Shown: piece by piece, positions 11,092-23,000 of the stretch
How the letters are laid out: every line of letters begins with the position of its first letter
Position numbering within the stretch: the first letter of the stretch is position 1
Assembly: GCA_022041995.1 (NCBI GenBank)
Contig: CP074381.1
Span: forward strand, 3,100,001 to 3,164,000
Direction of reading: 5' to 3'
Origin: Cupriavidus necator
GTDB lineage: Bacteria; Pseudomonadota; Gammaproteobacteria; Burkholderiales; Burkholderiaceae
DNA: 64,000 nucleotides
Made by a program: the position numbers and the translations under genes
Notes under the pieces: generated by a model
Told to the model about the DNA's origin: nothing
Databases searched by the model: none
Seen by the model: only the letters and a program-made list of their open reading frames with translations

Positions 11092-12123
11092 TCAGGCGCC
11101 GCAAGCCGTACGCATATCGGCAGCCAGCGCCTCAACCGTCTGCGGCTGCAGGTCCCATGAACACATGAAACGGCAGCCGCCAGCGCCAATAAAGGTATAG
11201 AAGCGCCAGCCCTTGGCGCGCAGCGCCTCGATCGCGGGCAGCGGCAGCTCGGCGAACACGGCGTTGGACTGCGTCGGAAACATGATGCGAACGCCCGGAA
11301 TATCGCTGATGCGCTGCTGCAGCAACTGCGCCATGGCATTGGCATGGCGCGCGTTGGCGAGCCATACGTCGTTCTCGAGCAGACCCAGCCACGGCGCGGA
11401 GATAAAGCGCATCTTCGAGGCCAGCTGCCCGGCCTGCTTGACGCGGTAGGCAAAGTCCTCGGCCAGGCGGCGGTCGAAGAACACTACCGCCTCGTCCACC
11501 GGCAGGCCGTTCTTGGTGCCGCCGAAGCACAGCACGTCGACGCCCGCGCGCCAGGTGATCTCGGACGGATGCACCCCCAGCGACGCCACCGCATTGGCAA
11601 AGCGCGCGCCGTCCATATGCACGCGCAGCTGCCGGCGCTTGGCGATGGCCGCGATCGCCCGCACCTCTTCCACGCTGTAGACGGTGCCGACTTCGGTCGA
11701 CTGCGTCAGCGACACCACCTTGGGCTTGGGGTAATGGATATCGGAGCGGCGCGTCACCAGCGCCTCGACTGCGTCGGGCGTCAGCTTGCCGTCGGCGCCG
11801 GGCGCGGTCAGCAGCTTGGAGCCATTGGAGAAGAACTCCGGGCCGCCGCATTCATCGGTCTCGATATGCGCCAGCTCGTGGCAGATCACCGAGTGGTACG
11901 ACTGGCACAGCGCCGACAGCGCCAGCGAGTTGGCCGCCGTGCCATTGAACACGAAGAACACTTCGCAGTCGGTCTGGAACAGGTCGCGGATGCGGTCGCA
12001 GACCTTCTGGGTCCAGGTATCGTCGCCGTAGGCCTGTTCATGGCCGCTGGCGTTGGCTTCCAGGAAATACTTGAGCGATTCCGGGCAGAAGCCGGCGTAG
12101 TTGTCGGAGGCGAAGTGCTGCAT
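11092..12123 (-). CDS. ltaE: Low-specificity L-threonine aldolase
   Basis: This PLP enzyme of the beta-eliminating-lyase family (fold type I) cleaves L-threonine or allo-threonine to glycine and acetaldehyde. It has 343 residues. The cofactor lysine is K204 in CFGGTKNG, the PLP-aspartate lies in HMDGARF near 169-175, and the N-terminal FASDNYAG is typical. It is preceded by a small tautomerase gene 28 bases upstream on the same strand, suggesting a joint transcript. Nothing in the context names a special substrate; phenylserine and related beta-hydroxy amino acids are possible alternatives. Confidence 0.87.
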   Translation of the reverse strand: MQHFASDNYAGFCPESLKYFLEANASGHEQAYGDDTWTQKVCDRIRDLFQTDCEVFFVFNGTAANSLALSALCQSYHSVICHELAHIETDECGGPEFFSNGSKLLTAPGADGKLTPDAVEALVTRRSDIHYPKPKVVSLTQSTEVGTVYSVEEVRAIAAIAKRRQLRVHMDGARFANAVASLGVHPSEITWRAGVDVLCFGGTKNGLPVDEAVVFFDRRLAEDFAYRVKQAGQLASKMRFISAPWLGLLENDVWLANARHANAMAQLLQQRISDIPGVRIMFPTQSNAVFAELPLPAIEALRAKGWRFYTFIGAGGCRFMCSWDLQPQTVEALAADMRTACGA

Positions 12124-12151
12124 GGTGTTCAGTGTGGGGCTGCCTGGAACC

Positions 12152-12340
12152 TTACTTCTTGTCGGCCCACAGCTCGCCGCCGGTGGCCCAGTTCTCGCGC
12201 TTGATGTCGGTGATGATGATGTCGACGGCCGAGGCCGAGCAGCCCAGGGTCTCGCAGCTGACGCGGGTCACTTCCTCGACAAACTTGCGCTTCTGCTCGA
12301 TGGTACGGCCTTCAAACATTTCGACGTGGAAAGTCGGCAT
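12152..12340 (-). CDS. 4-oxalocrotonate tautomerase-family protein
   Basis: This 62-residue protein has the usual length for the 4-OT family. Proline is directly after the start methionine, which after Met removal becomes the catalytic N-terminal base that interconverts enol and keto forms. The following TFHVEMFEGR strand and the later helix match the beta-alpha-beta monomer that forms hexamers. It lies just upstream of the threonine aldolase gene. There is no meta-cleavage operon nearby, so a role in aromatic degradation is not supported. Confidence 0.8.
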   Translation of the reverse strand: MPTFHVEMFEGRTIEQKRKFVEEVTRVSCETLGCSASAVDIIITDIKRENWATGGELWADKK

Positions 12341-12392
12341 GCAATGCTCCTTTGATGAATGTGGTTGAGTCGCGGCGGGAAATCAGTCCCGC

Positions 12393-13169
12393 TCAGTCCC
12401 GGTATGAAGGATCGATTCTATCCAGTTTGCGCAGCAGCGCGGGCCACTCCATCACGCCTTCGACGGCGCCGTTGTCGTAGAGCTGCCCGGAGGTCTTGTC
12501 CGCCACGGCCGCGCCGGGCTGCACCAGCGCACCGCCCGCCTGCGCGGCAATCTGGACCTCGCACGCCTTGATCAGCGTCGCCATCAGCACATAGGCCTCG
12601 GCCACGGTGCGGCCCACCGTCAGCGTGCCGTGGTTGCGCAACAGCATGGCCGGATGCGCACCCAGCGATGCGGTCAGCCGCGCGCCCTCGGCCGGGGTGA
12701 AGGCCAGGCCTTCGTAGTCGTGGTAGGCCATGCGGCCGTGGAAGCGCATCGCATGCTGCGACAGCGGCAACAGCCCCGCGGCCTGCGCCGATACGGCAAT
12801 GCCGGCGGTGTTATGCAGGTGCATCACGCACATCGCGTCGACGCGCGCCGCATGCACCGCGGCGTGCAGCGCAAAGCCGGTCACATTGACCGGATGCACG
12901 GTCTCGCCGACGACCTCGCCGCGGCCGTTGATCTTGACCAGGTCGCTGGCGCGGATCTCATCGAAGGCAAAGCCGAAGGGATTGATCAGGAAGTGGTCGG
13001 GCTCGCCCGGCACCGTGGCGGAGATATGGGTGTAGATCAGGTCATCCCAGCCCTCGCGCGCGGCCAGGCGGTAGGCGGCGGCAAGGTCGACGCGCACGCG
13101 CTGTTCTTCAGCGGAAACGGGCTGGATGGGGCCACCCGCGGCACGCGCGGGCTGCAAGGCAAAAGACAT
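12393..13169 (-). CDS. Class II aldolase/adducin-domain protein
   Basis: A 258-residue protein of the AraD/FucA zinc-aldolase superfamily. Metal-binding histidines are visible in MHLHNTAG and in LLRNHGTL, and YTHISATVPG near the N-terminus is the usual substrate-phosphate-site region. The start at 13169 has GGAGCG upstream; a longer frame upstream is not conserved. Homologues annotated as class II aldolase and adducin family protein often sit in catabolic loci of unknown substrate. It is separated by 52 bases from the tautomerase gene and runs the same way. True aldolase activity is not assured, because this subfamily is related to eukaryotic adducin heads. Confidence 0.8.
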   Translation of the reverse strand: MSFALQPARAAGGPIQPVSAEEQRVRVDLAAAYRLAAREGWDDLIYTHISATVPGEPDHFLINPFGFAFDEIRASDLVKINGRGEVVGETVHPVNVTGFALHAAVHAARVDAMCVMHLHNTAGIAVSAQAAGLLPLSQHAMRFHGRMAYHDYEGLAFTPAEGARLTASLGAHPAMLLRNHGTLTVGRTVAEAYVLMATLIKACEVQIAAQAGGALVQPGAAVADKTSGQLYDNGAVEGVMEWPALLRKLDRIDPSYRD

Positions 13170-13312
13170 GGGGTCGCTCCTGCGCCGCCCGGTCTCGCGT
13201 GCCGGGTACGGCCCCGGCCTTCTGTGCCGCGCCACGGGCTGCACGCCAGACGCGGCAGCCGCTCGCGTGGCGCGCCAGGCGGCAAAGGCCATACTTTAGC
13301 GCACCTTGCCGG

Positions 13313-14598
13313 TCAGCTCCGGGCGGCCCCCTGCGGCCAGGCGCGGCGCATCCAGGCGAACACCAGCGCGCCGAGCAGCAGCGCCGCCGCCGCGCACGCC
13401 AGCGAACTGGCGAAGCCCCCGGTGCGTGCCACCAGCGCGGTCGCCAGCGGCGGCCCGGCGATCTGGCCCAGGCCGTAGGACGCCGTCATCAGGCCCATCA
13501 GCCGCGCCGCATGCGGCCCCCACAGGCGCCGCGCCTCGCGCATCGCAAAGGCCACCAGCGCGGTGAAGGGCAGCCCCGCCAGCAGGCTGCTGAGGGCAAA
13601 GCCGGCCACGCTCGGGAACACCACCGCGATCGCCACGCCCAGCGCCTGCATACCATACAGCAGCGTCAGCAGCTTGCGGTTGTCGTGCGCCATGCCGACC
13701 CGCGTGGCCAGGAACGCGCCCACCGCCACGCCCGCGCCGAAGATCGGCCAGAACAGGTCGGCCCAGACTGTGCCGGGCAGCGCCTCGCGCGCAATCACCG
13801 GCAGGAAGGTCGCGGTGATGATGTAGCCGAAGCCGGCCAGGCCGTAGGCCAGCGTCAGGATCCAGGTCTGGGCGTCGAGCCGGGCGGCCTGGTTGTCTGC
13901 CGGGACGTCTTCCCGCACGGAAGGGCCCGGCACCGGCGCCGGCTCCAACACGAACACCCGCCACACCGCCGCCACCAGCACCGCGGCCAGCACCGTGAAC
14001 GCCAACCAGCCGTAGTCGGCATGCCACCCCGCGCCGACCATGCCGGAGGTGCCCAGGCCGGTGACCACGATGCCCAGCCCCGGGCCGCAGAAGATCAGCC
14101 CGGCGAGCTCCGGCTTGCCCAGCTCCGCCAGCCGCTGCAGGCACCAGCCGGCGGTGTAGACCATCACCACCGCGCTGGCCACGCCCGCGGCAGCGCGCCA
14201 CAGCGACCATGCCGGCATGCCGCCCGGCAGTGCCATGCCCAGCGTCAGCAGCACGGTGGCCACCAGCCCCAGCGCAGCATGCGCACCGCATCGGGCCGGA
14301 TAAACATGCACACGGCAGCGCCGGCAAAGTAGCCGATGTAGTTGAACGTGGCCAGCCAGCCGCCCTGATGCAGCGTGACGGTGCCGTCATGCAGCATCAT
14401 CGGCAGCAGCGGCGTGAAAGCAAAGCGGCCGATGCCCATCACCACCGCCAGCGACACCAGGCCGGCCATGGCTACCGCCACCGCGCCGGCTTCGCGCCGT
14501 GCCGACGCCCGGGTGGCCAGGCCCGCAGCGGCGGGGTGTTCAGGGTCGAGGCTGTGGGGGTTCGGCATGGCTGGGGTGGCGGGGGCAGCGGTTTGCAT
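13313..14598 (-). CDS. YbfB/YjiJ-family MFS transporter, frame broken once
   Basis: This membrane carrier (428 residues when repaired, about 12 hydrophobic segments) resembles the YbfB/YjiJ branch of the major facilitator superfamily. The N-terminal part, with GIGRFAFTPLLPMML, reads from 14598 and ends shortly after MLRWG. The rest (LVATVLLTLGMALPGG onward) is in another frame. One missing base beside the plus-strand CCCC at 14267-14270 explains the shift; adding it gives RMLRWGLVATVLL. It is divergently placed from a LysR gene across a perfect inverted repeat, so it is probably regulated by that protein. The substrate is unknown. The break is most likely an assembly error. Confidence 0.78.
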
Positions 14599-14644
14599 TG
14601 CGATGCCTGTATGCTACGCTGGCTTTATCATCCCCAAAAATGAA

Positions 14645-14671
14645 TTATCAAGATGCCTGGCATCTTGATAA
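14645..14671. promoter_or_regulatory. Perfect inverted repeat, candidate LysR operator
   Basis: Arms of 12 bases (ttatcaagatgc and gcatcttgataa) flank a 3-base centre in the 100-base gap between the divergent MFS and LysR genes. LysR regulators usually bind an imperfect dyad with a T-N11-A core in just such a place. Reading toward the MFS gene, the end of the dyad gives TTGATA, which could be a -35 box 16-17 bases before GATAAA/ATAAAG. A regulator bound here could therefore both autoregulate and control the carrier. Confidence 0.75.
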
Positions 14672-14697
14672 GAGATGGATAGCCTCAGGAGTCCCGC

Positions 14698-15591
14698 ATG
14701 GACCTTGCCGCCCTCGAGATCTTCCGCGCCGTCGTCGAAGCCGGCGGCATCACCCGTGCGGCCGAGCGGCTGCACCGGGTGCAGTCCAATGTCACCACGC
14801 GCATCCGCCAGCTGGAGCAGTCGCTCGGGGTCGACCTATTCGTGCGCGACGGCCGGCGCATGGTGCTGACGCCATCCGGGCAGACCCTGTTCGACTATGC
14901 CTGCCGCATCCTCAGCATGACCGAAGAGGCACGCCAGGCGGTGCTGCCGGCGCGGCCGCACGGCCGGCTGCGCATTGCCTCGATGGAGAGCACCGCCGCC
15001 AGCCGCCTGCCCAATGTGCTGGCCGCGTACCACCAGGCCTGGCCCGCGGTGCAGCTGGAGCTGGTCACGCTGGCCACGCGCCAGGCCCTGGATGCGCTGG
15101 CGCGCTTCGAGGTGGAATGCGCCTTTGTCGCCGAGCCGCTGACCGATCCGGCGCTGAGCGCCGTCCCGGTGTTCGAGGAAGAGCTGGTGGTGATCACGCG
15201 CGATCGCCATCGCCCGGTGCGCACCGCGGCCGACCTGGAGGTGCCGACGCTGCTGGCGTTCGAGCCCGGCTGCAACTATCGCGCCCGGCTGGAGAACTGG
15301 TATGTGATCGGCGATGCGCCGACGCCGCGCGTGCTGCAACTAAGCTCGTACCATGCCATCGTCGCCTGCGTGGCGGCGGGCATCGGTGCGGCGATCGTGC
15401 CACGCTCGGTGCTGGGGCTTTACCGCGACCTGCCCGCCATCCGCCAGCACAGCCTGGGCGCGGCCGGCCGCGTGCGCACACTGCTGGCCTGGCATCCGTC
15501 CATGGCCAGCGCGGCCTTGCATGCGCTGATCGACACCCTCACCGCCGACTCACCCGGCCCCTCGGCCAGGCCTGACCTGGCGGCGGCCTGA
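14698..15591 (+). CDS. LysR-family transcriptional regulator
   Basis: A 297-residue LysR-type regulator. The N-terminal winged helix-turn-helix covers about residues 1-60 (AALEIFRAVVEAGGITRAAERLHRVQSNVTTRI). The effector-binding periplasmic-protein-like domain covers about 90-295. It is transcribed away from the MFS gene, with a strong dyad only 27 bases before its start, a classic arrangement for autoregulation and control of the neighbouring carrier. The ligand is unknown. No recognisable RBS of high quality precedes the ATG, so translation may be weak, which fits a regulator. Confidence 0.9.
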   Translation: MDLAALEIFRAVVEAGGITRAAERLHRVQSNVTTRIRQLEQSLGVDLFVRDGRRMVLTPSGQTLFDYACRILSMTEEARQAVLPARPHGRLRIASMESTAASRLPNVLAAYHQAWPAVQLELVTLATRQALDALARFEVECAFVAEPLTDPALSAVPVFEEELVVITRDRHRPVRTAADLEVPTLLAFEPGCNYRARLENWYVIGDAPTPRVLQLSSYHAIVACVAAGIGAAIVPRSVLGLYRDLPAIRQHSLGAAGRVRTLLAWHPSMASAALHALIDTLTADSPGPSARPDLAAA

Positions 15592-15692
15592 GCGCCTGGC
15601 GCGGAGCCCCAGGCAGGCCGCGTGCAAGATGTGCCCGGTGGCCTACACTTGAAGTGGCGCCATCACGGCACCTTGCGTGCCCCGCCCCTGTC

Positions 15693-17210
15693 ATGAAACC
15701 TGCCACCGCGCTGCTGCGGGCCCTTCGGCCGATGTCCGGCCGGCTGCTGGCCGGCCTGGCGCCGGCGTGCGGCGCCATTGCCCTGGCCGCCCTCGCCGCG
15801 CTGATCGGCCCAGGCGCCCGTGCAGCGCCGCCCTCCGGCGCCTCGGCGCCCGCCGCCCCCGTCACGACCACGGCAACCGCGCCGGTCTACGTGATTCCGC
15901 TCAAAGGTGCGGTCAGCCCCGCCAGCGCCAGCTTTATCCTGCGCAGCATGGAACGCGCGCGCGAGGGCGGCGCCCAGTTGCTGGTGCTGGAAATGGACAC
16001 CCCGGGCGGGCTGGACGCGTCGATGCGCGAGATCATCCAGGCGATCCTGGCCTCGCCGGTACTGGTGGCCAGCTACGTCTATCCCGGCGGCGCGCGCGCG
16101 GCCAGTGCCGGCACCTACATCCTCTACGCCAGCCATATCGCGGCCATGGCGCCGGGCACCAACCTGGGCGCGGCCACCCCGGTGCAGGTCGGCATTGGCG
16201 GGCCGCAGAAGCCCGAGGCCCTGCCCGGCGCCAGGCCCGCCTCGGCCCCCGCCAGCGAGCCCGCCGGGGGCGACACCATGGCGCGCAAGCAGATGCACGA
16301 CGCCTCGGCTTACATACGCGGCCTGGCGCAACTGCGCGGACGCAACGCCGAATGGGCCGAGCGCGCCGTGCGCGAGTCGGTCAGCCTGTCTGCCGACGAG
16401 GCCCTGGCGCAGCGCGTGGTCGACCTGGTCGCCCCCGACCTGCCCGCGCTGTTGCGCCAGGTTGAAGGCCGCACGATCACCGCTGCCGGCGGCAAGGTCA
16501 GCGTGCTGCGCACCGCCAATGCGCCGGTGGTGACGCTGGAACCCGACTGGCGCAACCGCTTCCTGGCCGTGATCACCGAGCCCAGCGTGGCGCTGCTGCT
16601 GATGATGATCGGCATCTACGGCCTGATCTTCGAATTCTCCACGCCGGGCATGGTGGTGCCCGGCGTTGCCGGCGCGATCTGCCTGCTGGTGGCGCTGTTC
16701 GCGCTGCATATGCTGCCCGTGAACTACGCCGGGCTGGCACTGGTGGCGCTGGGCATCGGCTGCATGGTGGCGGAGCTGTTCCTGCCGACCTTCGGCGCGC
16801 TGGGGGTGGGCGGCATCATCGCCTTCGCCTTTGGCGCGGTCATGCTGATCGACACCGACGTGCCGGGCTTCGGCGTGCCGGTGCCGATGGTGGCGGCCAT
16901 GTCGGCGCTGTCCGCGATCTTCGTGTTCGGCATGTCGGCAATGCTGGTGCGCGCGCGCAAGCGGCCGGTGGTCAGTGGCGCCGACACCCTGGTCGGCACC
17001 CGCGGCGAACTGCTGGACGACCTGCGCGGCGAAGGCTGGGCCTCGGTGCGCGGCGAGAACTGGCGCGTGCGCAGCGCCAGCCCCCTGGTGCGCGGCACGC
17101 CGGTGGTCGTCACCGCACGGCACGGCCTGGTGCTTGACGTGATCGCTGTCGGCAACGGCCCGCTTGCCCCGACGCCCCCATCCCAACCGACGCCAGACAA
17201 GGGAGCCTGA
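15693..17210 (+). CDS. NfeD-family membrane serine protease
   Basis: A 505-residue protein of the NfeD1b (ClpP/SppA-like) type. An N-terminal signal sequence or anchor is followed by the protease domain. The likely nucleophile is S138 in AASAGTYI and the general-base lysine is probably K199 in [10 protein letters not shown]. Four or five membrane segments then occur at about residues 300-430, followed by a C-terminal OB-fold (NfeD) domain. Family members cleave hydrophobic stomatin tails and may help quality control in membranes. The next gene, a slipin, starts 3 bases after the stop, the standard NfeD-slipin pairing. An Ala/Pro-rich insertion separates Ser and Lys more widely than in the archaeal model PH1510. 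Confidence 0.87.
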   Translation: MKPATALLRALRPMSGRLLAGLAPACGAIALAALAALIGPGARAAPPSGASAPAAPVTTTATAPVYVIPLKGAVSPASASFILRSMERAREGGAQLLVLEMDTPGGLDASMREIIQAILASPVLVASYVYPGGARAASAGTYILYASHIAAMAPGTNLGAATPVQVGIGGPQKPEALPGARPASAPASEPAGGDTMARKQMHDASAYIRGLAQLRGRNAEWAERAVRESVSLSADEALAQRVVDLVAPDLPALLRQVEGRTITAAGGKVSVLRTANAPVVTLEPDWRNRFLAVITEPSVALLLMMIGIYGLIFEFSTPGMVVPGVAGAICLLVALFALHMLPVNYAGLALVALGIGCMVAELFLPTFGALGVGGIIAFAFGAVMLIDTDVPGFGVPVPMVAAMSALSAIFVFGMSAMLVRARKRPVVSGADTLVGTRGELLDDLRGEGWASVRGENWRVRSASPLVRGTPVVVTARHGLVLDVIAVGNGPLAPTPPSQPTPDKGA

Positions 17211-17212
17211 CT

Positions 17213-18124
17213 ATGGCCTACGGATTCAGCTTCGGCGGTTTGATCTTCCTGCTGGCATTGCTGGTGATCACCTCGATCCGCGTGCTGCGCGAATACGAAC
17301 GCGGCGTGGTGTTCATGCTCGGGCGCTTCTGGCGGGTCAAGGGCCCGGGCCTGGTGCTGCTGATCCCCGCCGTGCAGCAAATGGTCAGGGTGGACCTGCG
17401 CACGGTGGTGATGGACGTGCCGCCGCAGGATGTGATCTCGCGCGACAACGTCTCGGTGAAGGTCAATGCGGTGGTGTACTTCCGCGTGGTCGATCCGGAG
17501 CGCGCCATCATCCAGGTGGCGAACTTCCTCGAAGCCACCAGCCAGCTGGCGCAGACCACGCTGCGCTCGGTGCTGGGCAAGCACGAACTGGACGAGATGC
17601 TGGCCGAGCGCGAGAAGCTCAACCTCGACATCCAGCAGGCGCTGGACGCCCAGACCGACGGCTGGGGCATCAAGGTCTCGAACGTCGAGATCAAGCATGT
17701 CGACCTGAATGAAACCATGATCCGCGCCATTGCGCGGCAGGCCGAGGCCGAACGCGAGCGGCGCGCCAAGGTGATCCATGCCGAGGGCGAACTGCAGGCT
17801 TCAGTGAAGCTGCTTGAAGCGGCCCAGATGCTGGCGCGGCAGCCGCAGGCGATGCAATTGCGCTATATGCAGACGCTGACGCAGATTGCCGGCGACAAGA
17901 GTTCGACGATCGTGTTTCCGATGCCGATGGAGTTGTTGACGGCGCTGGGGGCTAAGGGGGGGACGGGAAATAGGCGGTTCTTTGATGTTTTGGGGCTTCG
18001 GCACTGTGAATGGATGTCGTGCTTGACGGGCGTGGGCTGTTTCGCCGGCGTAGCCGGCGAGTCACTTTCTGTCCAAGCGACAGAAAGTAACCAAAGAATG
18101 CGTCGCCTGTGCGGCTGGCAATAA
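17213..18124 (+). CDS. Slipin (stomatin/SPFH family) with repeat-derived tail
   Basis: An N-terminal hydrophobic hairpin (about residues 6-22) anchors an SPFH domain (about 25-190), followed by a charged coiled-coil and the conserved [12 protein letters not shown] near 233-244. Such stomatin-like proteins form oligomeric membrane scaffolds and pair with NfeD proteases; this gene starts 3 bases after one. After about residue 256 the frame runs into an intergenic repeat, adding around 45 cysteine- and glycine-containing residues (ending RRLCGWQ) that also appear when the inverted copy near alaS is translated. The extra tail is therefore probably the result of losing the original stop. The total of 303 residues is longer than typical slipins. 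Confidence 0.88.
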   Translation: MAYGFSFGGLIFLLALLVITSIRVLREYERGVVFMLGRFWRVKGPGLVLLIPAVQQMVRVDLRTVVMDVPPQDVISRDNVSVKVNAVVYFRVVDPERAIIQVANFLEATSQLAQTTLRSVLGKHELDEMLAEREKLNLDIQQALDAQTDGWGIKVSNVEIKHVDLNETMIRAIARQAEAERERRAKVIHAEGELQASVKLLEAAQMLARQPQAMQLRYMQTLTQIAGDKSSTIVFPMPMELLTALGAKGGTGNRRFFDVLGLRHCEWMSCLTGVGCFAGVAGESLSVQATESNQRMRRLCGWQ

Positions 18125-18303
18125 AGTCATCGGCGTTGGTGGTTCGGGCGGTGGTGATTTCCGCCGATGTGATTGGTGGTTCGAGCCAGCTACGCTCCCT
18201 GTCTGGTGCCTGCGTCAACGGACTATTGGACGAACCCGACTTTAGGTTGTTGGCAGCCTGCTAAGACCGCCATCGGTGGGACGCCTTCGGCTGCGCTGCG
18301 CGC
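17994..18303 (+). repeat. Left arm of a large imperfect inverted repeat
   Basis: About 310 bases match, in reverse complement, the segment 18425-18741. Shared landmarks, in order, are gcttgacgggcgtgg, gccggcgtagccggcgagtc, a hairpin, cgtcgcctgtgcggctggca, ggcgttggt, gtgcctgcg, actattg and cggctgcgctgcgcgc. The arm begins inside the 3' end of the slipin gene. It contains a small self-complementary hairpin at 18061-18091. Confidence 0.9.
18061..18091 (+). repeat. Hairpin inside left arm
   Basis: gtcactttctgtc pairs with gacagaaagtaac around the loop caagc (12 of 13 pairs). The equivalent hairpin in the other arm carries different bases that still pair. Confidence 0.85.
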
Positions 18304-18424
18304 ACTCAGCATCTCAGGTCAGAGGCACGGGCACGGAGTGCATCGCTGCGCTCGCACCGCGTCGTCGCGGATGACGCCGAACCCAACGCGGTTAGGAAGT
18401 GGTCGGTCGCTCTGCTTAGGGCCG
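18304..18424. other. Central spacer of the inverted repeat
   Basis: About 121 bases between the arms show no convincing self-complementarity with the arms and no plausible coding sequence. It would form the loop if the whole region folded as one long hairpin. Confidence 0.5.
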
Positions 18425-18741
18425 GCGCGCAGCGCAGCCGTAGGCATCCCCGCGATACGGTCGGCAGCAGGCGGCCTACGCCCTGCATGGGGATCGTTCA
18501 ATAGTGGGTTATCGCAGGCACGATCCCTAACTCACATGGCGTAGCAGGCTCGAACGGGCAACCACATCGAACGGAAATCACCGCCGCCCGAACTACCAAC
18601 GCCGAGGAATGGATTGCCAGCCGCACAGGCGACGCGTTTTTTGGTTACTTTTTGTCGCTCGGACAAAAAGTGACTCGCCGGCTACGCCGGCGGAACAGAC
18701 CACGCCCGTCAAGCACGAAAACCAACCGCAGTGCCGGAGCC
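18425..18741 (-). repeat. Right arm of the large imperfect inverted repeat
   Basis: This is the reverse-complement copy of 17994-18303. It ends about 20 bases from the alaS stop, so the two copies each abut the 3' end of a gene and face each other. The hairpin within it lies at 18644-18674. Confidence 0.9.
18644..18674 (-). repeat. Hairpin inside right arm
   Basis: gttactttttgtc pairs with gacaaaaagtgac around gctcg. Compared with the left copy, a C/G pair is replaced by a T/A pair at the same stem position. Confidence 0.85.
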
Positions 18742-18761
18742 AGACAACACCAACCCCCCAC

Positions 18762-21683
<2,922 letters not shown>

Positions 21684-22904
21684 ATGGGAGCTTTAAGCCA
21701 TCTCCGCGTCCTCGACCTGACCCGCGTGCTTGCCGGGCCGTGGTGCGCCCAGAACCTTGCCGATTTCGGCGCCGACGTGATCAAGATCGAGCGCCCCGGC
21801 GCCGGCGACGACACCCGCACCTGGGGGCCGCCCTGGCTCAAGGACGAAGACGGCCGCGACACCGCTGAAGCCGCCTACTACCTGGCCGCCAACCGCAACA
21901 AGCGCTCGGTGACCTGCGACATCAGCACGCCGGAAGGCCAGCGGATCGTGCGCGAACTGGCGGCGCAAAGCGACGTAGTGCTCGAGAACTACAAGGTCGG
22001 CCAACTGAAGAAGTACGGCCTGGACTATGAGTCGCTCAGGCAGGTCAGGCCCGACCTGATCTACTGCTCGGTCACCGGCTTCGGCCAGACCGGCCCTTAC
22101 GCCGCGCGCCCGGGCTATGACTTCATCATCCAGGGCATGGGCGGCTTCATGAGCCTGACCGGCGAGCGCGACGACCTGCCCGGCGGCGGCCCGCAGAAGG
22201 CCGGCGTGGCCATTTCCGACCTGATGACCGGCCAGTACGCCACCATCGCCGTGCTGGCGGCGCTGGCGCACCGCGACCGCACCGGCGAGGGCCAGTACAT
22301 CGACATGGCGCTGCTGGACGTGCAGGTGGCAATGCTGGCCAACATGAACACCAACTACCTGGCCAGCGGCGAGGCGCCGCGCCGCTGGGGCAATGCGCAC
22401 CCCAATATCGTCCCCTACCAGACCTTCCAGGCCGCCGACGGCTGGCTGATCGTGGCGGTGGGCAACGACGGGCAGTTCCGCAAGTTCGTCACCGACGGCG
22501 GCAAGCCCGAGCTGGCCGAAGACCCGCGCTTTGCCACCAACCCGCAGCGCGTGGCCAACCGCGACCTGCTGGTGCCGATCCTGGCCGAGATGGTGCGCCC
22601 GCGCACCCGCGCGCAGTGGATCCGCGACCTGGAGGCCGCCGGCGTGCCGTGCGGCCCGATCAACACCCTCGATGACGTGTTCGAGGACGACCAGGTCAAG
22701 GCACGCGGCCTGCGCGTGGACCTGCCCCACCCCAGCGCCGGCGAGGTCAAGCTGGTGGGCAGCCCGATCAAGATGAGCGCCACGCCGCCGCAGGCGCTGC
22801 GCCACCCGCCGCTGCTGGGCGAGCACACCGACACGGTGCTGGCCGACACGCTGGGCTACAGGCCTGAGCAGATCGAAGCACTGCGTGCAAAGGGTGTGCT
22901 GTAA
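21684..22904 (+). CDS. Class III CoA-transferase (CaiB/BaiF family)
   Basis: A 406-residue protein whose N-terminus (LRVLDLTRVLAGPWCAQNLADFGADVIKIERP) is the family hallmark. The likely catalytic aspartate is D179 in AISDLMTGQ, aligned with D169 of formyl-CoA transferase. Such enzymes move CoA between carboxylic acids through enzyme-anhydride and thioester intermediates. The start at 21684 gives the usual compact N-terminus; the open frame upstream is not conserved. It is followed by a DUF2214 gene and a Bug receptor gene on the same strand. The substrate acid is unknown; succinyl-CoA-dependent dicarboxylate or aromatic acid transfer are possibilities. Confidence 0.9.
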   Translation: MGALSHLRVLDLTRVLAGPWCAQNLADFGADVIKIERPGAGDDTRTWGPPWLKDEDGRDTAEAAYYLAANRNKRSVTCDISTPEGQRIVRELAAQSDVVLENYKVGQLKKYGLDYESLRQVRPDLIYCSVTGFGQTGPYAARPGYDFIIQGMGGFMSLTGERDDLPGGGPQKAGVAISDLMTGQYATIAVLAALAHRDRTGEGQYIDMALLDVQVAMLANMNTNYLASGEAPRRWGNAHPNIVPYQTFQAADGWLIVAVGNDGQFRKFVTDGGKPELAEDPRFATNPQRVANRDLLVPILAEMVRPRTRAQWIRDLEAAGVPCGPINTLDDVFEDDQVKARGLRVDLPHPSAGEVKLVGSPIKMSATPPQALRHPPLLGEHTDTVLADTLGYRPEQIEALRAKGVL

Positions 22905-23000
22905 GATTCTCCTCCTGCCGGCGGCCGGCCCTGGTGTCCTGCCGCCGGTGCCTTCCCGAAGCAGTTCAGTCCCCACTGAGGCAAAGGCAAAGGAGAACCC

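Larger units (their letters stand above)
18125..18761. other. Gene-free gap between converging slipin and alaS
   Basis: The 637 bases hold most of the inverted-repeat element described separately. I see no credible gene, tRNA or promoter. Any open frames here are translations of the repeat. Confidence 0.7.

Noticed and set aside
18304..18424. Small RNA or peptide gene in the centre of the inverted repeat
   Set aside because: No start with ribosome site and no promoter boxes with good spacing could be found, so this remains only a loop.
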